The notes below the pieces were generated by a model, which saw only the letters and a program-made list of their open reading frames with translations, searched no databases and was not told the origin of the DNA. The position numbers and the translations under genes are program-made. 64,000 nucleotides of DNA from Xylophilus sp. GW821-FHT01B05 (GTDB lineage Bacteria > Pseudomonadota > Gammaproteobacteria > Burkholderiales > Burkholderiaceae_C): assembly GCA_038961845.1 (NCBI GenBank), contig CP152408.1, forward strand, positions 5,642,001-5,706,000, written 5' to 3'. Positions 52,700 to 60,409 of the stretch are shown here, piece after piece (position 1 is the first letter of the stretch; every line of letters begins with the position of its first letter).

Positions 52700-54673
52700 A
52701 TGGCCCTGCAAGACACCGCCGCCCCCCCATCGCCGCTGAGACCCCGGCGCATCGGCGCGTGGTGGTGCGCAGCAGCCTTGTGCCTGCTGCCCGTGCTGTG
52801 CCTGCCCGCCCTTGCCGCAGACGGCACAAACGGCAGCGACCCGGCCCCCCTGCACCTGCAGCAGGCCCGCCTGGTGGCAGAGCCCGGCGCCGGCTGGGAC
52901 GCGCCGGCCACGCCCCCGGCCGCGCTGCTGGCCCCCGATGGCGCCGCCTGGGAGAGCGTGGCCCTGCCGCACGCCCGCCCGCGCAGCCTGGCCAAGGCCA
53001 ACACCACGCTGAACGAGCCGCCCGAAGTCGTCTGGTACCGGCTTGAACTGCCGGCGGGCGCTGCCGGGCCCGGGCCGTTCTTCTACCTGCCGCGCTGGCA
53101 GACCATGGGCAACATCGCCATCTATGCCGACGAGCGGATGGTCTACCGCTCGCGCGGCAGCCTCTTGTGGAACGGCTTCAACCGCCCGCTGTGGCTGCCA
53201 CTGACCGAGGCCGCACAAAGCCCCACGCCCCGCACGGTGCTGGTGCGCATGGCCAACCTGCCCGGCGTCGGCGGCGCGCTGTCCAGCGCCTGGGTGGGCA
53301 GCGAGCAGGCGCTGCAATGGCGCTACCGCGTGCGCTCCCTGCTGCAGACCGACCTGATCACGGTTGCCTCGGGCACCTTCGCGACCATAGGCCTGTTCTC
53401 TTTTGCCGTGTGGTGCGTGCGGCGGCGCGAAACCCTCTACCTGCTGTTCTTTACCACCGCAGTCGCCCAGGCGCTGCGCACGCAGCAATTCATCATCGGC
53501 AACGAGGCGCCGCTGCTGCCCGACGCCCTCTTCGGCTGGGTGACAGCGAATGCGGTGAACTGGTGGATCAGCTGCGTCTACCTGTTCACCATGCGCGTGC
53601 ACGGCAAGACACTGCCCTGGGTGGAGCGCGGCCTCGTCACCACAGTGGCCGCCGTGTCCCTGGCCACGCTGCCGGGGCTGGGGCTGCGGCCCGAGACCAT
53701 GTTGCCCCTGCTCTACCTGATGAATGCGGCACTGGCGGTGACCGTGGCGCTGACGGGCCTGTGGGTATCGCGGCGCAGTGGCTCGCGCGCCGGGCTGGTG
53801 CTGAGCATCTGGTTCGCGCTTGCCGTGCCGGCCGGCATCCACGACATACAGCTGGCCAACTACCGCCTGCCGATCGAGCGGCTGTACCTTGCGCCCTATG
53901 TGTCGATTGGCCTGTTCAGCATCTTCCTGGTGATCCTGTACCAGCGCTACATAGGCGCCCTGCGCTCGGTGCAAGCCGCCAACGCGCAGTTGGGCGTGCG
54001 CCTGGCCGAGCGCGAGCGCGAACTGGCCGCCAGCTACGCCCAGCTGCAGGCGCTGGAGCACCAGCGCACGCTGGACGCCGAGCGCCAGCGCCTGATGCAA
54101 GAGATGCACGACGGCATAGGCTCCTCGCTCATCAGCGCGCTGCACCTGGCCGAAGGCGGGCGGCTGCACGAGGCCGACATGACGCGCCTGCTCAAGGAGT
54201 GCATCGACGACCTGAAGCTCTCCATCGACTCGCTGGAACACTCGGGCACCGACCTGCTCAGCGTGCTGGCGGCCCTGCGCTTTCGGCTGGCGCCGCGCCT
54301 GGAAGCCGCCGGCCTGGCGCTGCGCTGGCGCGTGGTGGACGTGCCCCCGCTCACCTGGCTCGACCCGCAGAGCGCAAGGCACATCCTGCGCATCCTGCAA
54401 GAGGTGCTGGCCAACATCCTCAAGCACAGCGGCGCGCAGCGCATAGAGATCGCCACCGGCAGCACGGCCGAAGGCGACGTGCTGGTCTGGGTGCACGACA
54501 ACGGCGTGCCGCACCACGCCATCGAACCCGCCCCGCCCGGCTACAGCAAGGGCCTGGCCAACGTCCGCAACCGCGCCCAGGCACTGGGCGCGCACTGCAG
54601 CTGGAGCGTGGAAGAAGGCGGCAACCTGTTCGAGTTGCGCCTGCCGGCGCGGGGCGCCATACCGGCAGGCTGA
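52700..54673 (+). CDS. Sensor histidine kinase, 7TM type with HisKA_3 domain
   Basis: A 657-residue membrane kinase. A signal peptide/first helix covers residues 17-40, then a periplasmic jelly-roll-like domain to about 220, then about seven membrane helices (225-425) and a coiled coil (430-465). The phosphoacceptor is His470 in LMQEMHDGIGSSL, the HisKA_3 (NarX-like) form; the ATPase domain has QEVLANILKHS (N box) and KGLANVRNRAQALG (G box). No LuxR-type regulator lies nearby. The neighbouring REC-GGDEF protein is the obvious partner. Confidence 0.9.
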   Translation: MALQDTAAPPSPLRPRRIGAWWCAAALCLLPVLCLPALAADGTNGSDPAPLHLQQARLVAEPGAGWDAPATPPAALLAPDGAAWESVALPHARPRSLAKANTTLNEPPEVVWYRLELPAGAAGPGPFFYLPRWQTMGNIAIYADERMVYRSRGSLLWNGFNRPLWLPLTEAAQSPTPRTVLVRMANLPGVGGALSSAWVGSEQALQWRYRVRSLLQTDLITVASGTFATIGLFSFAVWCVRRRETLYLLFFTTAVAQALRTQQFIIGNEAPLLPDALFGWVTANAVNWWISCVYLFTMRVHGKTLPWVERGLVTTVAAVSLATLPGLGLRPETMLPLLYLMNAALAVTVALTGLWVSRRSGSRAGLVLSIWFALAVPAGIHDIQLANYRLPIERLYLAPYVSIGLFSIFLVILYQRYIGALRSVQAANAQLGVRLAERERELAASYAQLQALEHQRTLDAERQRLMQEMHDGIGSSLISALHLAEGGRLHEADMTRLLKECIDDLKLSIDSLEHSGTDLLSVLAALRFRLAPRLEAAGLALRWRVVDVPPLTWLDPQSARHILRILQEVLANILKHSGAQRIEIATGSTAEGDVLVWVHDNGVPHHAIEPAPPGYSKGLANVRNRAQALGAHCSWSVEEGGNLFELRLPARGAIPAG

Positions 54674-54702
54674 GCTTGTGGCGACGGCAAGCCGTGAATC
54701 TT

Positions 54703-54761
54703 GCCAAAAAGTGCCTCCAGCCCAGTACTCACCTGGGCTAATAGCTACACATTCAATAGCA
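54703..54761. repeat. Dispersed repeat family A, copy 6
   Basis: GCCAAAAAGTGCCTCCAGCC followed by CAGTACTCACCTGGGCTAAT; AGCCCA pairs with TGGGCT. It lies between the convergent kinase gene and the first IPTL-CTERM gene. Confidence 0.75.
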
Positions 54762-54781
54762 CCACCTTAGCGGCAGCCCCG

Positions 54782-56851
54782 CTACCGGCGGCGCGGCACC
54801 CCCTGCCGCCAGGCCATGCCGCCCAGCAACAGCGCCAGCAGCATCAGCCCCCATTGCGATAGCGTGGGGATGCTGGTCACGCCCGCGCCGGGCACGGCGG
54901 CGGCCAGGGCCGGGGCGAAGGGGTCGCTGATCTGGCCGACAGTGGCGTCGCTGTCGCCCACGCCGTTGTCGTTGATGGTGTAGCTCACCGTCATGCGGTC
55001 GCCGCTGAGCGTGGCGCCGGTCCATTCGAACCAGGTCGATTCAGCCGCCCCGGCAGCCGCCGGGCCGTACTTCCAGAACTGCACGCTGGCCGGCAGCGGC
55101 GTGGGGTAAGTCAGGTTCAGCGTCAGCGTCGAGCCGGCGTTGCAGCCCGTGGCCTGGAAGCTGAACTGGCCGTAGGGCAACTGCCGGCCTTCAGGCACGC
55201 TGCTGGCCGCGCCAAAGCCTGCGCCCGGCGCCAGCGTGCAGCCCACGCCGCCGCCGGTGAGCACAGCCGTGGCATTGCCGGCCATGCCGGGCACTGTGGT
55301 GGTGGCGCTGCTGAAGGGCGTAGCCGTGGCGGAGGCCGAGGCCGCGCTGATGCCCGCCGCATTGCGCGCAGTCACCGTGAAGTTGTAGAACTGCCCCGCC
55401 GTCAGGCCCGTGACGCTACAGCTGAGCGCCGGCGCCGTCGCGGTGCACGCAGCCCCGCCAGGGCTGGCCGTGGCGGTGTAGACCAGCCTCAGGCTGCCAC
55501 CGCTGTTGTCCGGCGCGCTCCACTGCACCATGGCCTGCAGGTTGCCCGCCGTGGCGCTGATGGCCGGGGGCGGGCCGGGGGCGTCCACCAGATGCAGGAC
55601 GGTGGCAAGGCCGGTGCTACCGTCCCGGAAGGCCAGGATGGGGCGCCCGCCTGCGAATGCCAGCGAGTTGTAGAGCACTGCATTCACCGAGGCGCTTGCT
55701 GCGCCTACCGGTTGCCAAAGGTTGTTGGCGTCATTCAAGCGCATCACCGTGGCCTTGTAGCTGTTGCCAGCGTCCTGGTACGCCACATAGGGCTTGCCGT
55801 CCGGGCCAAAGGCCAGCGAGAGGTAGGACGCCGTCCCCGCCGAGAACCTCGTATTGCCCACCGCCTCCCAGCCCGTGCCAGCCGCGTTCAAGCGCATCAC
55901 CGTGGCCTTGCCGCCGCCGTTGTCGTCCCCGTACGCCACGTAGGGCTTGCCGTTCGGGTCGAAGGCCAGCGAGACGGAATCCGCGAAGCCTGCAGAGAAC
56001 CCCGTCCCGCCCACCACCTCCCACGTGTCATCGTCCCTCAGGCGCATCACCTTGATCCTGAGGCTTTCCATGTACACCACATAGGGCCTGCCGCTTGGAC
56101 CCGGAGAGACAGCGAGGGAGATGACGAACGCCTTCGCCGACAGCCCAGTCTCTGCTGCCTCCCAAGCGTCGGAGCCGTTCCAGCGCATGGCCCTGGCGTT
56201 GCCGCCGTTGTCCCGATACGCCAGATAGGGCGTGCCGTCCGGGCCAAAGCCCAGCGAGGTGTAGAGCGCCAAGCCTTCCTCAGAGAACCTTGGTGACCCC
56301 ACCGGCCCCCAGCTCTGGGAAGCCTCGTCCCAGCGCATCACCGTAGCCCTGGGGAGGACGCTGGTGGCATCGCCGTCCTGATACGCCACATAGGGCACGC
56401 CATTCGGGCTGAAGGCCAGCGAGAGGTAGGCCGCCCTGCTGTCGGAGAACCCCGCCGTTCCCACCACCTCCCAGCCCGTGCCCGCCGTGTTCAGCCGCAT
56501 CACCGTGACCTTGCTGCCGTTAGGCCCGTCCTGGTACGCCACATAGGGCCTGCCGTCCGGACTGACGGCCAGCGAGGGGTACATCGCGTCGCCTACCGAG
56601 ACCCCCTCTTTGCCCCCGGCCTGCCAGGGCTCCCAGGCTTCCGCTTGCGCCGCCATGCCGGTAGCCAGCAGCAGGCAGGCCAGCAGGGCGCGCAGTGCCC
56701 TGGCAAGGGTGATCCAGGCCAAGACGGCCGGCAACGGAGCCGCCCGGTGGCCCGGTGCGACAAGGGCGATAGGGGGATGCGTCATGGCAGGCAGGTTTCC
56801 GTCAGACGGGCGGGCAGGAGAAAGGCCAGAAAACACGCAGGCCCGGCTCAT
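54782..56851 (-). CDS. Secreted beta-propeller-like protein with Fn3 domain and IPTL-CTERM tail
   Basis: A 689-residue exported protein. The signal region ends near LLLATGMAAQA/EAWEPW. It is followed by about seven to eight repeats of some 50 residues built around SLAFxPNGxPYVAYQDG...ATVMRxN...GWxxVG, then an Fn3 domain (about 430-515). Then comes a choice-of-anchor-U-like domain with paired Cys and NGVGDSDATVG, and at about 658 the tail IPTLSQWG plus a hydrophobic helix and RRR. The ATG at 56851 overlaps the TGA of the upstream kelch gene (ATGA) with AAGG before it; ATG at 56785 is the alternative. Function unknown; surface or secreted location inferred. Confidence 0.8.
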   Translation of the reverse strand: MSRACVFSGLSPARPSDGNLPAMTHPPIALVAPGHRAAPLPAVLAWITLARALRALLACLLLATGMAAQAEAWEPWQAGGKEGVSVGDAMYPSLAVSPDGRPYVAYQDGPNGSKVTVMRLNTAGTGWEVVGTAGFSDSRAAYLSLAFSPNGVPYVAYQDGDATSVLPRATVMRWDEASQSWGPVGSPRFSEEGLALYTSLGFGPDGTPYLAYRDNGGNARAMRWNGSDAWEAAETGLSAKAFVISLAVSPGPSGRPYVVYMESLRIKVMRLRDDDTWEVVGGTGFSAGFADSVSLAFDPNGKPYVAYGDDNGGGKATVMRLNAAGTGWEAVGNTRFSAGTASYLSLAFGPDGKPYVAYQDAGNSYKATVMRLNDANNLWQPVGAASASVNAVLYNSLAFAGGRPILAFRDGSTGLATVLHLVDAPGPPPAISATAGNLQAMVQWSAPDNSGGSLRLVYTATASPGGAACTATAPALSCSVTGLTAGQFYNFTVTARNAAGISAASASATATPFSSATTTVPGMAGNATAVLTGGGVGCTLAPGAGFGAASSVPEGRQLPYGQFSFQATGCNAGSTLTLNLTYPTPLPASVQFWKYGPAAAGAAESTWFEWTGATLSGDRMTVSYTINDNGVGDSDATVGQISDPFAPALAAAVPGAGVTSIPTLSQWGLMLLALLLGGMAWRQGVPRRR

Positions 56852-59800
56852 AGGCCTGCCTTCACACGGCGCGGCACCCCTTGCCGCCAGGCCATGCCGC
56901 CCAACAGCAGCGCCAGCAGCATCACGCCCCATTGCGACAGCGTGGGGATGCTGGTCACGCTCGCGCCGGGCGCGGCCAGCAGCAGCGGGATGAACGGGTC
57001 GGTGATGGTGCCGGGCGTGGTGGTGTCGCTGTCGCCCTCGCCGTTGTCCACCACCGTGTAAGTCACCGTCTGGCTGTTGTTGCTTAGCTGCAGGCTGCTG
57101 GGGGTGAACCAGCTGGCTGCGGCCCCCTGGCTCCGCGGGCCGTACTTCTGCAAGCTGAGACCGGCCAGGCTTTGCGGGTAGGTGACGCTGACGCTGAGCG
57201 TGGCCCCGGCGCAGCCGGTGGCGGTAAAGCGCAGCACGCCCAGCGGGGCGCTGGCACCTGCGGGCGCGCCGGCCGGGATGGTGCTGTCTATGGTCAGCGC
57301 ACCCAGCGTGCAGCCCGGAGGCCCGCCACTGATCACCACGCTGGCATTGCCCGCACCATTGCCCGGCAGCGGCACGCTGGGGTTGCCCAGCGCCTGCGGT
57401 GTCGCCTGCACCGGGGCCGAGGCATCGCCTGTGCCCACGGCATTGCTGGCCTGCGCGGTAAAGGCGTAGGTCGTTCCATTGGTCAGGTTGCCCACGATGC
57501 AGGCCAGCGCTGGCGCTGTGGCCGTGCAGGTGCCCAGCGCAGCCGCGCCTTGCACGTAGGGCGCTGCATAGGCCGTGGCGGTGTAGCCCGTCACTGGGCT
57601 GCCGCCATCGTCGGCGGGGGGCGCCCAGCCTACACGTACGACGCTGTCGCCGGGGGGGACGGTGACGCTGGTGGGCACGCTCGGTGCCTGGGCCGCCTTG
57701 GCAAACAGCGGCTTCGAGCCAATGCCATTGACCACCGCGCGCAGCGCATACCAGCCTGCGGGCAGCGGTGTGAGCAGCGGCTGCGAGCTGTAGCTGGTGT
57801 CAGTGGAGCTGGCAGGCGCCAGCCAGGCGATTGCACTGTTGTCCAGCCGCTGCAACTGCAGCAACGGCAGGTTGTGCGCCTCGCCGCGCGTGCCGCCGCC
57901 GGCCTCGCTGTCGCCGTGCAGCCGGGTGCCGGTGAGGGCGATGGCGGTGCCCGGTTGCAACACCGGGCTGGCGAGGCTGGTCAGGATCGGCCTGCGGTCA
58001 TCGGCCACGCCCTGGTCTTCCTGGTACAGCTCGGCACTGGCGAGGGAACTGCCGCTGTTGTATCCACCCGCGACCAGCACCTTGCCGCTGGGCAGCAGCG
58101 TGGCGCTGTGGTCGTAGCGCGCCGCGGCCGGGGTGCCCGCAGCACTCCAGGTCTTGCTGGCCGGGTCGTACAGCTCTGCGCTGGCGAGGGCGCCGCCGCC
58201 GTTGGCTCCGCCGGCGACCAGCAGCTTGCCACTGGGCAGCAGCGTGGCGCTGTGGTCGTAGCGCGCCGTGGCCAGGTTGCCCGCAGCGCTCCAGCTATTG
58301 GTGCCCGGGTCGTACAGCTCGGCGCTGGCGAGGAGGCCGCTGCCGGATCCGCCGGCGACCAGCACCTTGCCGCTGGGCAGCAGCGTGGCGCTGTGCGCCT
58401 GGCGCGCAGTGATCAGGTTGCCCGCTGCGCTCCAGCTATTGGTGCCTGGGTCGTACAGCTCGGCGCTGGCGAAGGTGCCGCCATTGTTTCCGCCAGCGAC
58501 CAGCACCTGGCCGCTGGGTAGCAGCGTGGCGCTGTGGTAGTAGCGCGCCGTGGCCAGGGGGGCCGCAGACCTCCAGGTATTGGTGGCCGGGTCGTATAGC
58601 TCGGCGCTGGCGAGGGTGCTGCCGTTGCTGGCTCCGCCAGCGACCAGCACCTGGCCGCTGGGCAGCAGCGTGGTGCCGTGGTTGGAGCGCGCAGTGATCA
58701 GGTTGCCCGCAGCGCTCCAGCTATTGGTGCCCGGGTCGTACAGCTCGGCGCTGGCGAGGAGGCCGCTGGTGTTGTTGTATCCGCCGGCGACCAGCACCTT
58801 GCCGCTGGGCAGCAGCGTGGCGCTGTGGCGGTAGCGCGCCGTGGCCAAGGGGCCCGCAACACTCCAGGTATTGGTGGCCGGGTCGTACAACTCGGCACTG
58901 GCCAGATAGCCGGCGCTGCCGACGCTGCCGATGCGTCCGCCGGCGACCAGCACCTTGCCGCTGGGCAGCAGCGTGGCGCTGTGGTAGTAGCGCACCGTGG
59001 CCAGGGGGGCCGCCGCGCTCCAGGCACTGGTGGCCGGGTCGTATAGCTCGGCGCCGGCGAGGTAGCTGCTGTTGCTGTTGAATCCGCCGGCGACCAGCAC
59101 CTTGCCGCTAGGCAGCAACGTGGCGCTGTGGTTGTAGCGCGCCGTGGCCAGGGTGCCCGCAGAACTCCAGCTATTGCTGGCCGGGTCTGGGTCGTACAGC
59201 TCGGCGCTGGTGAGGTAGCCACCGCCGCTGTCGATTCCGCCGGCGACCAGCACCTTACCGCTGGGCAGCAGCGTGGCGCTGTGGAGATGGCGCGCCGTGG
59301 CCAGGGGGCCCGCAGCACTCCAGCTATTGCTGTCCGAGTCAGGGTCATATAGCTCGGCGCTAGCGAGGGCGTTGCTGCCGTTGTTTCCACCCGCGACCAG
59401 CACCTTGCCGCTGGGCAGCAGCGTGGCGCTGTGCCAGTAGCGCGCCGTGGCCAGATTGCCCGCAGCACTCCAGCTATTGCTGTCCGGGTCCGGGTCGTAC
59501 AACTCGGCGCTGGTAAGGGGACTGCTGCCGTCGAATCCGCCCGCAACCAGAACCTTGCCGCTGGGCAGCAGCGTGGCGCTGTGCGCCTGGCGTGCCGTGG
59601 CCAGGGGGCCCGCGGCACTCCAGGTATTGTTGGCCGGGTCATACAGCTCCGCGCTGACGAGTCTGTCGCTGCTATTGCGTCCACCGGCGACCAGCACCTT
59701 GCCGTTGCGCAGCAGCGTGGCGCTGTGGTCGCGGCGCGCCGTGACCAGGTTGGCCGCGGCACTCCAGGTATTGTTGGCCGGGTCATACAGCTCGGCGCTG

Positions 59801-60165
59801 TCGAGGTAGCTGCCGTTGTATCCACCCACGACCAGCACCTGGCCGCTGGGCAGCAGCGTGGCGCTGTGGCGGTAGCGCGCCGTGGCCAAGTTGCCCGCAG
59901 CGCTCCAGGTATTAGTGGCCGGGTCGTACAACTCGGCGCCGGCGAGGGGGCTGCCGTTGTTGTTGGACCCCCCCACGACCAGCACCTTGCCGCCGGGCAG
60001 CAGCGTGGCGGTGTGAGAGTCGCGCGCCGTGGCCAGGTTGCTGGCCGCCGCCCAAGCGGGTTGCGCCAGCGCCTGCCCCGGCAGGCAGGCCCCCAGCCAG
60101 GCCAGCAGGACCAGGGCGACAGCAAGCCAGCGGCGTGCCAGAAGGGCATAAGGGGCGCAGTGCAT
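56848..60165 (-). CDS. Kelch-repeat secreted protein with Fn3 domain and IPTL-CTERM tail
   Basis: A 1105-residue exported protein. Signal peptide over residues 1-35 (LAVALVLLAWLGACLPGQAL). Fourteen kelch-like units of 46-52 residues run from about 49 to 716, each with HSATLLPSGKVLVAGG, then SAELYDP...NxWSAAG and LATAR; this suggests two seven-bladed propellers. A TIG/galactose-oxidase-like segment (about 720-820), an Fn3 domain (about 830-920) and a choice-of-anchor-U-like domain (NGEGDSDTTTPG) follow, then IPTLSQWG near 1070 with a membrane helix and basic tail. No galactose oxidase active site was seen. The next gene shares the C-terminal half and is translationally coupled. Confidence 0.85.
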   Translation of the reverse strand: MHCAPYALLARRWLAVALVLLAWLGACLPGQALAQPAWAAASNLATARDSHTATLLPGGKVLVVGGSNNNGSPLAGAELYDPATNTWSAAGNLATARYRHSATLLPSGQVLVVGGYNGSYLDSAELYDPANNTWSAAANLVTARRDHSATLLRNGKVLVAGGRNSSDRLVSAELYDPANNTWSAAGPLATARQAHSATLLPSGKVLVAGGFDGSSPLTSAELYDPDPDSNSWSAAGNLATARYWHSATLLPSGKVLVAGGNNGSNALASAELYDPDSDSNSWSAAGPLATARHLHSATLLPSGKVLVAGGIDSGGGYLTSAELYDPDPASNSWSSAGTLATARYNHSATLLPSGKVLVAGGFNSNSSYLAGAELYDPATSAWSAAAPLATVRYYHSATLLPSGKVLVAGGRIGSVGSAGYLASAELYDPATNTWSVAGPLATARYRHSATLLPSGKVLVAGGYNNTSGLLASAELYDPGTNSWSAAGNLITARSNHGTTLLPSGQVLVAGGASNGSTLASAELYDPATNTWRSAAPLATARYYHSATLLPSGQVLVAGGNNGGTFASAELYDPGTNSWSAAGNLITARQAHSATLLPSGKVLVAGGSGSGLLASAELYDPGTNSWSAAGNLATARYDHSATLLPSGKLLVAGGANGGGALASAELYDPASKTWSAAGTPAAARYDHSATLLPSGKVLVAGGYNSGSSLASAELYQEDQGVADDRRPILTSLASPVLQPGTAIALTGTRLHGDSEAGGGTRGEAHNLPLLQLQRLDNSAIAWLAPASSTDTSYSSQPLLTPLPAGWYALRAVVNGIGSKPLFAKAAQAPSVPTSVTVPPGDSVVRVGWAPPADDGGSPVTGYTATAYAAPYVQGAAALGTCTATAPALACIVGNLTNGTTYAFTAQASNAVGTGDASAPVQATPQALGNPSVPLPGNGAGNASVVISGGPPGCTLGALTIDSTIPAGAPAGASAPLGVLRFTATGCAGATLSVSVTYPQSLAGLSLQKYGPRSQGAAASWFTPSSLQLSNNSQTVTYTVVDNGEGDSDTTTPGTITDPFIPLLLAAPGASVTSIPTLSQWGVMLLALLLGGMAWRQGVPRRVKAGL
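58018..60021 (-). repeat. Fourteen tandem about 140-155-bp repeats inside the kelch gene
   Basis: The same DNA blocks recur about every 145 bases, for example GACCAGCACCTTGCCGCTGG and GCAGCAGCGTGGCGCTGTGG on the plus strand, with variable 15-25-base insets between. Similarity at DNA level, not only protein level, suggests recent duplication or ongoing gene conversion. The period equals one kelch unit, so gain or loss of a repeat would keep the frame. Confidence 0.9.
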
Positions 60166-60409
60166 CAGGGCATCTCTTTCAATTGCCCCGCCACTCTAGG
60201 GATTCGTTGCGTTTAGCAACATCCCTGAAACTAGGTAATTTGTGCCCCGGCACAGGTCGGCCTGTGCTTCTTCAGCGGCCACCCGGGCGGCGCCACGCCC
60301 CCGCTGCGCGGGCGCTTGACTATCATGGTGGGTTGTCCTGCACACGCCCCCACGCGCCCCGCTCTTGAACTCCTTCACCGACGACGACGCCCCACGCCCG
60401 GCTGACGGC
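60166..60409. promoter_or_regulatory. Divergent region between the kelch gene and uvrA
   Basis: Promoters for both genes must lie here. GTTGC-N5-GCAAC near 60210 and GCACAGG-TCGG-CCTGTGC (60250-60267) are short hairpins. TTGACT at 60316-60321 looks like a -35 for uvrA, but no good -10 follows. No LexA-type CTGT-N8-ACAG box was seen. Confidence 0.35.

Noticed and set aside
52634..54595. 653-codon minus-strand frame opposite the histidine kinase
   Set aside because: Shadow frame; the plus strand has all kinase motifs.
58018..60021. Regular repeats considered as a CRISPR array
   Set aside because: Units are about 145 bases, in one open frame and encode kelch blades; no short spacers or cas genes.
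60166..60409. LexA (SOS) box for uvrA
   Set aside because: No CTGT-N8-ACAG pattern found; the CACAGG/CCTGTG hairpin has the wrong spacing.
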